Below, piece after piece: positions 1 through 6,724 of a stretch of 25,181 nt of DNA. The notes beneath the pieces are model-generated. The model had not been told where the DNA came from and did no database searches. It worked only from the letters and a program-made list of their open reading frames with translations. Position 1 is the stretch's first letter, and each line of letters begins with the position of its first letter. Source of the stretch: Comamonadaceae bacterium (lineage in GTDB: Bacteria > Pseudomonadota > Gammaproteobacteria > Burkholderiales > Burkholderiaceae_C); NCBI GenBank assembly GCA_947371775.1, contig CANBQX010000010.1:1-25181 (forward strand), in the 5' to 3' direction. Made by a program: the position numbers and the translations under genes.

Positions 1-71
1 CCCCATGCGGCCAGACCCAGGTCGGCAATCGCATAGTCTTGGTTTTTGATGGGCTTCAAAACGGCGTTCAT
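1..71 (-). CDS. ahcY: adenosylhomocysteinase, N-terminal fragment (runs off the window)
   Basis: Only the first 23 or so codons are present. They read MNAVLKPIKNQDYAIADLGL followed by AAWG, which matches the usual start of bacterial S-adenosylhomocysteine hydrolase (an N-terminal stretch with D-Y-x-[IV]-A-D-L-x-L-A-x-W-G). The enzyme splits S-adenosylhomocysteine into adenosine and homocysteine in the cytoplasm and so clears the inhibitory by-product of SAM-dependent methylation. The ATG at 71-69 is preceded by GGAG (81-78) at 6-nt spacing. A SAH riboswitch lies directly upstream, which independently supports the identification. The catalytic and NAD-binding parts lie outside the window. Confidence 0.9.
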   Translation of the reverse strand, partial: MNAVLKPIKNQDYAIADLGLAAW

Positions 72-163
72 AGTTCACTCCAAAATTAAAAATAAATGTG
101 GGAAACCACCACGCTGGTGCGCGACTGGAACTACAAAGCTTGAAGTCTCAGCCCACAGACAAC

Positions 164-258
164 GTGGGTGAGCGCAGTTGGTGCGGTAAAGGGTGCGAAT
201 GACCCGAAACGCGGTCCGAGCCTCGTTCAAACGGTATGAACTGCAACGCTCCTCGGAT
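164..258 (-). ncRNA. SAH riboswitch aptamer upstream of ahcY
   Basis: Read on the minus strand, the element starts almost at the predicted transcription start. P1 is TCCGAG (257-252) pairing with CTCGGA (220-215). P2 is GTTCA (241-237) pairing with TGAAC (229-225) around a 7-nt loop. The segment GAGCG (251-247) can pair with CGCTC (174-170) to give the H-type pseudoknot of this class. The core strings CCGAGGAGCG, AGGCTCGG and GCGCTCACC match the SAH riboswitch consensus. A roughly 40-nt insertion lies between P1 and the pseudoknot strand, and it contains a small GGGT/ACCC hairpin; optional insertions at this site are known. SAH riboswitches are ON switches that raise ahcY expression when SAH accumulates. 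Folding was done by eye. Confidence 0.88.
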
Positions 259-264
259 GCGCGG

Positions 265-293
265 ATTATACGCAACGGCCCGCAGGCGCTGGC
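265..293 (-). promoter_or_regulatory. promoter of the SAH riboswitch/ahcY transcript
   Basis: A consensus -10 box TATAAT lies on the minus strand at 270-265. The predicted +1 (A at about 258) falls one base before P1 of the riboswitch. A -35 box is poorly conserved; the closest candidates lie at about 288-296 (GCCAGC or TTGGCC, the latter with too long a spacer). The promoter sits immediately behind the hrcA stop codon, so ahcY is probably transcribed independently of hrcA. Confidence 0.7.
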
Positions 294-300
294 CAAGGCC

Positions 301-1305
301 TTATTTGTGGTGGCTCAGCGCATTGCTGACGAGCTTGGAGGTGATGTCCACAATCTGAATCATGCGGTCATAGGCCATGCGCGTGGGGCCGATCACACCG
401 AGTGTGCCAACGATTTTTCCGTCGACTTCATAGGGCGCGCTGACGATGGACAGTTCTTCAAACGGCACGACCTGGCTTTCGCCGCCTATGAAGATGCGAA
501 CGCCTTCGGCCTGGCCGGCGATATCGAGCAATCGCATGATTTGTGCTTTTTGCTCGAACAACTCAAAGGCACGCCGCAAGTTACCCATGTCACTGGAGAA
601 ATCGCTGAGCTTGAGCAAATTGCGTTCGCCCGAGATAACAACCTCTTCCTGAGACTCAGCCACCGCCTCAGAGTTCATGGCCACAGCGGCGGCCATCAGG
701 CTGGCGATTTCCGTGCGCAAGCTCTCCACTTCGCCGTGCAGGCGTTCACGCACCTGCTCAATGTCCAGACCGACGTAGTGGCTGTTCAGAAAATTGGCCG
801 CCTCCACCAACTGCGACTGCGAGTGGTCGACCTCGGTGTAAATCACCCGGTTTTGCACATCGCCGTCGGGTGAAACAATGATGACCAATACGCGGCGTTC
901 TGAAAGGCGCAAAAACTCCATGTGGCGAAACGCGGTGGTGCGGCGCGGCGCCATCACCACTCCCACGAATTGCGACAGGTTGGACAGCAGGTTGGCGGCG
1001 TTGGAGATGACTTTTTGCGGCTGGTCGGGCGCCAAAATATGGCCGCCCAGCTGCTGCGGCTGCACGGTGAGCATGGTGTCAACGAAGAGCCGGTAGCCCC
1101 GGGCCGTAGGCACCCGTCCGGCCGAGGTGTGGGGGCTGACGATCAAGCCCAGCTCCTCCAGATCGGACATGACGTTTCGGATGGTGGCGGGCGACAGTTC
1201 CAGGCCCGATGCCTTGGAAAGCGTTCTGCTTCCCACCGGCTGTCCGTCGGCAATGTAGCGTTCCACCAGCGCTTTGAGCAACAACTTGGAGCGATCATCG
1301 AGCAT
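301..1305 (-). CDS. hrcA: heat-inducible transcription repressor HrcA
   Basis: A 334-residue protein of normal family length. Residues 1-75 form the winged helix-turn-helix typical of HrcA, with the motifs GSRTLSK and SPATIRNVMSDLEELGLI followed by SPHTSAGRVPTARGYRLFVD. The rest is the GAF-like and dimerisation region, ending in LGVIGPTRMAYDRMI. In the family, HrcA binds CIRCE operators (TTAGCACTC-N9-GAGTGCTAA) upstream of groESL and dnaK and is kept active by GroEL. No CIRCE copy was seen in this window, so its targets lie elsewhere. The ATG at 1305-1303 is divergent from nadK across only 29 bp and has no clear Shine-Dalgarno site. A TAAAAT -10-like box ends 6 nt before it. Confidence 0.95.
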   Translation of the reverse strand: MLDDRSKLLLKALVERYIADGQPVGSRTLSKASGLELSPATIRNVMSDLEELGLIVSPHTSAGRVPTARGYRLFVDTMLTVQPQQLGGHILAPDQPQKVISNAANLLSNLSQFVGVVMAPRRTTAFRHMEFLRLSERRVLVIIVSPDGDVQNRVIYTEVDHSQSQLVEAANFLNSHYVGLDIEQVRERLHGEVESLRTEIASLMAAAVAMNSEAVAESQEEVVISGERNLLKLSDFSSDMGNLRRAFELFEQKAQIMRLLDIAGQAEGVRIFIGGESQVVPFEELSIVSAPYEVDGKIVGTLGVIGPTRMAYDRMIQIVDITSKLVSNALSHHK

Positions 1306-1334
1306 CGCAACATTTTAGTGATGTAATTTGCCCC
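1306..1334. promoter_or_regulatory. 29-bp divergent hrcA/nadK start region with facing -10-like boxes
   Basis: This short gap must hold or overlap the start signals of both genes unless their promoters lie inside the coding sequences. Minus strand: TAAAAT (1317-1312) is followed by GTTGCG and the hrcA ATG. Plus strand: TGTAAT (1322-1327) is followed by TTGCCCC and the nadK ATG. Neither start has a Shine-Dalgarno site and neither -35 box is convincing. The layout suggests leaderless or near-leaderless transcripts, but this is inference from spacing. Confidence 0.4.
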
Positions 1335-2243
1335 ATGGCCTCCCCCCAGAAATCCCTGTTCAAGCACCTCGCCCTGATTGGCAAGTACCAGACCAGCCAT
1401 TCGGCGGCCGCGGTGGCTGCCTCGCGCGCGGCACTGGACGCCATTGCGCACTTTCTGATGGACCAGGGCTGCGAGGTGTCGATTGAAGCTGACACCGCCA
1501 ACAAGCTGGGGCTGACGAATTACACGGCGCTGGACGTGCCTTCCATCGGCCGCCAATGCGACCTGTGCCTGGTGGTGGGAGGCGACGGCACCATGCTGGG
1601 CATCGGGCGCCAGCTGGCCGAGTTCAAAGTGCCGCTCATCGGTATCAACCAGGGTCGGCTGGGCTTTATCACCGACATTCCCCTGGACCACTATGCGTCG
1701 GCGCTTGCGCCCATGTTGCGGGGCCACTACGAGGTAGACGACCGAAGCCTGATACACGCCGAAGTCGTTCGCGATGGCCGCTGCGTGTTTTCCGCACTGG
1801 CCCTCAATGACGTCGTGGTCAACCGGGGCGCGACTTCGGGCATGGTGGAGCTGCGCATTGAAGTAGACGGACATTTTGTGGCCAGCCAACGCGCCGACGG
1901 CCTGATCGTTGCCACGCCCACCGGCTCTACCGCCTACGCCCTGTCTGCGGGTGGCCCCCTGCTGCACCCTTCTACGCCGGGCTGGGTCTTGGTGCCGATT
2001 GCACCGCATACCCTGTCGAACCGGCCCTTGGTGCTGTCGCATGCCTCGGAGATCGCGATCGAAATCGTCGCCGGCCGCGATGCCAGCGCCAACTTTGACA
2101 TGCAGTCACTGGCCACGCTGATGCACGGCGACCGTATCGTGCTGCGCCGGTCAGAGCACCACGTGCAGTTTCTGCACCCCAAAGGCTGGACCTACTTCGA
2201 CACCCTGCGCCAGAAATTGCATTGGAACGAAGGAGTGGCGTAA
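1335..2243 (+). CDS. nadK: NAD kinase
   Basis: A 302-residue ATP-NAD kinase that phosphorylates NAD to NADP in the cytoplasm and so supplies reducing cofactor for biosynthesis. The signature GGDGTMLG is at about residues 81-88, followed by INQGRLGFITDI, then NDVVVNRG and TPTGSTAYALSAGGP with the conserved glycine-rich substrate loop. Length and motif order are those of proteobacterial NadK. The ATG at 1335 lies 29 bp from the divergent hrcA start. The stop codon is 3 bp before the recN start, so nadK, recN and rapZ probably form one transcript. Confidence 0.96.
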   Translation: MASPQKSLFKHLALIGKYQTSHSAAAVAASRAALDAIAHFLMDQGCEVSIEADTANKLGLTNYTALDVPSIGRQCDLCLVVGGDGTMLGIGRQLAEFKVPLIGINQGRLGFITDIPLDHYASALAPMLRGHYEVDDRSLIHAEVVRDGRCVFSALALNDVVVNRGATSGMVELRIEVDGHFVASQRADGLIVATPTGSTAYALSAGGPLLHPSTPGWVLVPIAPHTLSNRPLVLSHASEIAIEIVAGRDASANFDMQSLATLMHGDRIVLRRSEHHVQFLHPKGWTYFDTLRQKLHWNEGVA

Positions 2244-2246
2244 ACC

Positions 2247-3899
2247 GTGGGCCTCAAACGCATCGTGCTGCGCGACTTTGTCATCGTCGCCGCCCTGGAC
2301 CTGGAACTTGGCGCGGGCTTTACCGTGCTCACTGGCGAAACCGGCGCAGGCAAATCGATTCTGATTGACGCACTGCAATTGGTAACGGGCGCACGGGCGG
2401 ACGCAGGCCTGGTGCGCGAAGGTGCCCAGCGCGCCGAAGTCAGCGCGGAATTTGATCTACCGCACAGCCTTGAAGGTTTCTTGGCCGAGGCTGGCTTTGA
2501 TACCCACGAGGGCTTGCTCCTGCGGCGCAGCGTGGACTTGGCCGGCAAAAGCCGCGCTTGGGTGAACGGCAGCCCGGCCACCGCCCAGCAACTGCGCCAG
2601 ATCGGCGAGCAGTTGTTTGACATTCATGGCCAGCATGCCTGGCAAAGCTTGACCCGCGCCGACGCGGTGCGGGACCTGCTGGACGGCTACGGTCGCATCT
2701 CCACAAGCAAGTTGAGCACGCTGTGGCAGCACTGGCGCCAAGCCAAAGGCGCATTAAGCACGGCGCAGCAAGCGCAGGAGGCTTTGCAGCGCGACCGCGA
2801 ACGCTTGGCCTGGCAGATTAGTGAGGTGGACAAGCTCAACCCACTGGCGGACGAGTGGGAAGGCCTCAACGCCGGCCACAGCCGCCTGGCCCACAGCCAA
2901 ACCCTGCTGGAAGCCACAGAGTCGGCCCTGGCCTTGCTGGAAGATGCGGACGAACCTGCCATTGCGCTTTTGAACGCCGCGCTGCAGCAGTTGCAAAAGC
3001 AGCTGCATTTGGAGCCGGAGTTTCAAGGGCCCAGCGAGGTGATTGCCTCGGCCATCGCGCACATCGAGGACGCAGCCCATAGCCTGCGTGCGTACCAGCG
3101 CCACATGGAGCCCGACCCCGAGCGATTGGCCGAACTCGATGCCCGCTTGGCGCTCTGGGTGGCTCTGGCGCGCCGTTACAAACGCGCACCAGCCGAGCTG
3201 GCCGCCGCGCTGGCCGAATGGAAGGCAGAGTTGGCGCAGCTCGATGCTGCGGCCGACCTGGATAAATTGCAGCGCGAGGCGGACGCCGCGCACAGCGCTT
3301 TTATGCAGGAGGCCAAGCAGGTCTCCAAAGCGCGCTCTGCGACGGCGCCCAAACTGGCGCACGCCATTACCGATGCGATGCAAGGCTTGGGCATGGAAGG
3401 TGGCCAGTTTGTGGTGCAGTTGGACGCTTTGGCACAGCCGCAACACTGCGGACTCGAAGAGGTGGTGTTTTTGGTGGCGGGCCACGCGGGCAGTACCCCA
3501 CGCCCGGTGGCCAAAGTGGCCTCCGGCGGCGAGCTGTCGCGCATCGCACTGGCGATTGCCGTGTCTACCAGCCGACTAGGAAGCGCCCAGACACTGATAT
3601 TTGACGAAGTCGATGCCGGGGTCGGTGGCGCGGTGGCGCACACCGTGGGCCAACTCATGCGCCAGCTCGGGCGGGACCGGCAGGTCATGGCAGTGACCCA
3701 TTTGCCGCAAGTCGCCGCCTGCGCTGACCGGCACTGGGTGGTGTCCAAGCAGTTGCAGGGCGGCGCGACCGTCAGCAGCGTGGCAGAAGTGGTGGACGCT
3801 GCACGAACCGCAGAAATTGCCCGCATGCTGGGCGGCGATATGGGGTCGGCCACGACCGCAGCCCATGCCGATGAGATGCTGCGAAAGGCCGCCCTGTGA
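2247..3899 (+). CDS. recN: DNA repair protein RecN
   Basis: A 550-residue SMC-like ATPase, close to the family's usual 550 or so. Walker A is GETGAGKS at residues 30-37, the ABC signature SGGELSR is at about 426-432, and Walker B LIFDEVDAG is at 450-458. The long Ala/Leu/Gln/Glu-rich middle (about 150-370) is the coiled coil. RecN acts early in RecA-dependent double-strand-break repair and holds DNA ends or sister chromosomes together. The start is GTG at 2247, preceded by GAAGGAG (2228-2234) inside the end of nadK at about 12-nt spacing. The last bases overlap the rapZ start as GTGA, which points to translational coupling. Confidence 0.96.
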   Translation: MGLKRIVLRDFVIVAALDLELGAGFTVLTGETGAGKSILIDALQLVTGARADAGLVREGAQRAEVSAEFDLPHSLEGFLAEAGFDTHEGLLLRRSVDLAGKSRAWVNGSPATAQQLRQIGEQLFDIHGQHAWQSLTRADAVRDLLDGYGRISTSKLSTLWQHWRQAKGALSTAQQAQEALQRDRERLAWQISEVDKLNPLADEWEGLNAGHSRLAHSQTLLEATESALALLEDADEPAIALLNAALQQLQKQLHLEPEFQGPSEVIASAIAHIEDAAHSLRAYQRHMEPDPERLAELDARLALWVALARRYKRAPAELAAALAEWKAELAQLDAAADLDKLQREADAAHSAFMQEAKQVSKARSATAPKLAHAITDAMQGLGMEGGQFVVQLDALAQPQHCGLEEVVFLVAGHAGSTPRPVAKVASGGELSRIALAIAVSTSRLGSAQTLIFDEVDAGVGGAVAHTVGQLMRQLGRDRQVMAVTHLPQVAACADRHWVVSKQLQGGATVSSVAEVVDAARTAEIARMLGGDMGSATTAAHADEMLRKAAL

Positions 3900-4798
3900 C
3901 CCACCCCGCCATGGAACTGGTGCTGATTACCGGTATGTCCGGGTCCGGCAAATCCGTGGCGCTGCATGCGCTGGAGGACTCCGGCTTTTATTGTGTAGAC
4001 AATCTGCCGCCCGAATTGCTGATGGACTTTGTGGCGCTGGAGAAGCAGCATGCCGCGCCCCGGGTTGCGATTGCCATGGACGTGCGCAGTGCCACTTCGC
4101 TACCACTCGTGCCTGAGCAACTTGCCCAATTGCGGGCCATGGGTTTGGATGTCAAAGCGCTGTTTTTAGATGCCAACACCGACACGCTGGTGCGCCGCTA
4201 TTCCGAGACACGACGCAAGCACCCTTTGTCCCAAATCGACAGCGCACACGCCCGCACCGACCAGCACCGCGCGCTGGTCGAGGCCATTGAACTGGAGCGC
4301 AGCCTGTTAGAGGCCATTCGCGCCCAGTCGCACGTGATTGATTCCAGCATGATCCGTGCAGCCCAGTTGCAGGGCTACGTCAAAGCCCTGATCGGCTCGC
4401 CTCCAGCGCAGCTCACGCTGGTGTTTGAGTCCTTTGCCTTCAAGCGCGGGGTGCCTGCTGACGCCGACTATGTGTTTGACGTTCGCATGCTGCCCAACCC
4501 GCACTACGAACGCGACCTCAAAGAACAAACCGGACGCGACGCGCCGGTGGCGCACTTTTTGGCGGCGCAGCCCGAGGCGCAGCAGATGTTGGTCCAGATC
4601 AGAGAGTTTTTGACGCATTGGCTACCCGCCATGGCGCGTGACCACCGCAGCTACGTGACGGTAGCAATCGGTTGCACCGGGGGTCAGCATCGCTCGGTCT
4701 ATTTGGTAGAACAGCTCGCGCAGCACTTTGGCGCAGACTGGGTCACGCTCAAGCGCCACCGGGAGCTGGACGGTTTAGCCGCCACGCCCAAGACCTGA
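3896..4798 (+). CDS. rapZ: RNase adapter protein RapZ
   Basis: A 300-residue P-loop protein. Walker A GMSGSGKS is at residues 13-20, and the family signature GCTGGQHRSV is at 259-268 in the C-terminal domain that binds sRNA or metabolite in E. coli RapZ. In enterobacteria it delivers GlmZ to RNase E and senses glucosamine-6-phosphate, tuning GlmS and cell-wall precursor supply; its role in betaproteobacteria is less clear. The GTG at 3896 overlaps the recN stop and has GAAAGG (3882-3887) at good spacing. An in-frame ATG at 3911 would start closer to the E. coli N-terminus but lacks a ribosome site. It is not beside ptsN or hprK here. A small hairpin without a T run (4803-4820) lies in the 20-bp gap to the convergent mutY. 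Confidence 0.93.
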   Translation: MTHPAMELVLITGMSGSGKSVALHALEDSGFYCVDNLPPELLMDFVALEKQHAAPRVAIAMDVRSATSLPLVPEQLAQLRAMGLDVKALFLDANTDTLVRRYSETRRKHPLSQIDSAHARTDQHRALVEAIELERSLLEAIRAQSHVIDSSMIRAAQLQGYVKALIGSPPAQLTLVFESFAFKRGVPADADYVFDVRMLPNPHYERDLKEQTGRDAPVAHFLAAQPEAQQMLVQIREFLTHWLPAMARDHRSYVTVAIGCTGGQHRSVYLVEQLAQHFGADWVTLKRHRELDGLAATPKT

Positions 4799-4818
4799 AC
4801 TAAGCCCGCTGCGCGGCG

Positions 4819-5874
4819 CTACCCACGTTCTAGCAACTTGCGAATCGGCGCAGGCAAGCCCAAAGCAGGCCATTGCGCAGCACCCACCCAGCGACCCGGC
4901 ATTGCGCCCAGATCGGCGCCCACAGGCCATTCCAAGCGCCAGGGGTGCAAGTGCAAATCCTTGTGCGTGAGCACATGGACAAAGGTCGGCTCCGCCTGCA
5001 AGCTCGCCGCTTGCCCGGGCGCTAATGCCGAGCGCAACGCAGCTTCCGATTCGAACAGCGGAAAACACTGCAAACCTGCCCATACACCCGGCGTGGGACG
5101 GGGCGCGAGCCAGACAGCACCGTCTGCCGCTTGCGCCCACAACAGCCAGATCGACTGGCTGGAGCGTTTGAGCTGGCGGGTGCGCACCGGGTATCGCTCG
5201 GGGTCGCCTTTGGCATGCGCCCGGCAATCTTCATGCAAGGGGCACAACAAGCAAGCAGGCTTCTTGGGCAGGCACACGGTCGCGCCCAAGTCCATCATGC
5301 CCTGGGTGTAGCGCGCCATGGTGCGCGAGGCCACTTTCGGCAGGGGCAACAAAGCGCTGGCGGCCTCCCACAACAGGCGCTCCTGGGCCGCTTGGGCCAA
5401 ATCACCATCAAAGCCCGTGACCCGCGCCACCACGCGTTTGACGTTGGCATCCAAGATCGCAACCCGCTCGCCAAAGCACAGCGATGAAATCGCGGCTGCC
5501 GTCGAGCGTCCTATGCCGGGCAGCGTCACCAGAATTTCCGCGCTGCGCGGAAACACGCCACCGTGCAGATCGACGACCGCTTGCGCACAGCGGTGCAGGT
5601 TACGGGCCCTGCTGTAGTAACCCAGGCCGCTCCACAAACCCAGCACCTCGTCCAAACTGGCTGCCGCCAAATGTTGCACGGTCGGCATGGCCGTCAAAAA
5701 CCGGTCGAAATACCCCAGGACCGTGGCTACCTGGGTTTGCTGCAGCATGATCTCTGAGAGCCAAACGCGGTAGGGGTCTTGGGTGTTTTGCCAGGGCAGA
5801 CTGTTGCGGCCATGCACTTGTTGCCAGGCGACCACCTTGGCGGCCACGGCTCCAGAAACCGCCCTTGTGCTCAT
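4819..5874 (-). CDS. mutY: A/G-specific adenine DNA glycosylase MutY
   Basis: A 351-residue enzyme that removes adenine mispaired with 8-oxoguanine. Catalytic Glu41 lies in LSEIMLQQTQ, the helix-hairpin-helix LPGIGRSTAAAIS is at 118-130, and catalytic Asp142 is in ILDANVKR. The four [4Fe-4S] cysteines C201, C208, C211 and C217 keep the C-x6-C-x2-C-x5-C spacing. Residues from about 235 on form the NUDIX-like domain that recognises 8-oxoG. I chose the ATG at 5874-5872 because it overlaps the mutM stop as ATGA. The reading frame extends another 24 codons upstream, but those codons lie inside mutM. Confidence 0.95.
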   Translation of the reverse strand: MSTRAVSGAVAAKVVAWQQVHGRNSLPWQNTQDPYRVWLSEIMLQQTQVATVLGYFDRFLTAMPTVQHLAAASLDEVLGLWSGLGYYSRARNLHRCAQAVVDLHGGVFPRSAEILVTLPGIGRSTAAAISSLCFGERVAILDANVKRVVARVTGFDGDLAQAAQERLLWEAASALLPLPKVASRTMARYTQGMMDLGATVCLPKKPACLLCPLHEDCRAHAKGDPERYPVRTRQLKRSSQSIWLLWAQAADGAVWLAPRPTPGVWAGLQCFPLFESEAALRSALAPGQAASLQAEPTFVHVLTHKDLHLHPWRLEWPVGADLGAMPGRWVGAAQWPALGLPAPIRKLLERG

Positions 5875-6686
5875 CGCTTTTGGCACACAGGACAGAAAAA
5901 GGTCGAGCGCTGGCCCTGGCGAATGGTGCGGATGGGGCTCGCGCACACCCGGCAGGGCAGCCCTGCGCGGCCATAGACCGCCGCCTCCAGCTGAAAGTGG
6001 CCTGATTCGCCATGGGCGTTGGAAAAATCACGCAGGGTGCTGCCGCCCTTTTCGACCGCGCGGGCCAACACCGCGCGAACGGCCGCATGCAGCAAAGCGA
6101 TGCGCGCGCGGCTGATATTGCAAGCCCGGGTGGTGGGACGAATGCCGGCCAAGAACAAGGCCTCCGAGGCATAGATATTGCCCACACCCACCACGGTGTC
6201 GCCCGCCAGCAGCACTTGTTTGATGGGCGCACTGCGCTTTTTAAGCGCTTGACAAAACTCATCGAGCTTGAAGGCGTCGCCCAAAGGCTCCACCCCGAGC
6301 TTGCCCAAGAGCTTTTGGGCGGGTGGGCTGTCCTCCCCACTGGCAAAAACGACGGCGCCAAAGCGGCGCGGGTCGTTCAGGCGCAGTACGCCGTGTGTGG
6401 TGTTCAGAGAAAAATGGTCGTGCTTGCCCACCGGGCCTGGGTTGGCGCTGAACGTAACGCTGCCCGACATTCCAAGGTGCAGGAGCAACAAACCCCGCTC
6501 CAAATCCAGGAGCAGGTATTTGCCCCGGCGCCGCACGCCCAGCACTTTCTGCCCGCACAGCGCGTCGGTGCTGCAGCCCAAGGGCCAGCGCAAAGGCTTG
6601 CCCATGTTCACCGATGCAATGCGCGCACCGGCGATGCGGTCGGCAAAACTCAGGCGCGTCACTTCGACTTCGGGTAATTCAGGCAT
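5871..6686 (-). CDS. mutM: formamidopyrimidine-DNA glycosylase MutM (Fpg)
   Basis: A 271-residue bifunctional glycosylase/AP lyase that excises 8-oxoguanine and formamidopyrimidines. The start MPELPEVEV fixes the initiation codon at 6686-6684, since Pro2 is the catalytic nucleophile after Met removal and Glu3 is also catalytic. The lysine in RRRGKYL and the motif GVGNIYASEALF are present. The C-terminal zinc finger has C245, C248, C265 and C268 (C-x2-C-x16-C-x2-C). Its stop overlaps the mutY start, so both enzymes of the GO repair system are probably made from one mRNA. It is divergent from the TPR gene across 38 bp. Confidence 0.96.
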   Translation of the reverse strand: MPELPEVEVTRLSFADRIAGARIASVNMGKPLRWPLGCSTDALCGQKVLGVRRRGKYLLLDLERGLLLLHLGMSGSVTFSANPGPVGKHDHFSLNTTHGVLRLNDPRRFGAVVFASGEDSPPAQKLLGKLGVEPLGDAFKLDEFCQALKKRSAPIKQVLLAGDTVVGVGNIYASEALFLAGIRPTTRACNISRARIALLHAAVRAVLARAVEKGGSTLRDFSNAHGESGHFQLEAAVYGRAGLPCRVCASPIRTIRQGQRSTFFCPVCQKR

Positions 6687-6724
6687 GGAGATAGAGGAAA
6701 GGGGGCGTGGATTATTATGGTGGC

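Noticed and set aside
1306..1334. Search for a CIRCE operator near hrcA
   Set aside because: No TTAGCACTC-N9-GAGTGCTAA or close variant was seen here or in the other gaps of the window.
4803..4820. Hairpin between rapZ and mutY as a shared terminator
   Set aside because: It is a bulged 7-bp stem without a T run on either strand and covers the mutY stop codon, so it is not supported as a terminator.
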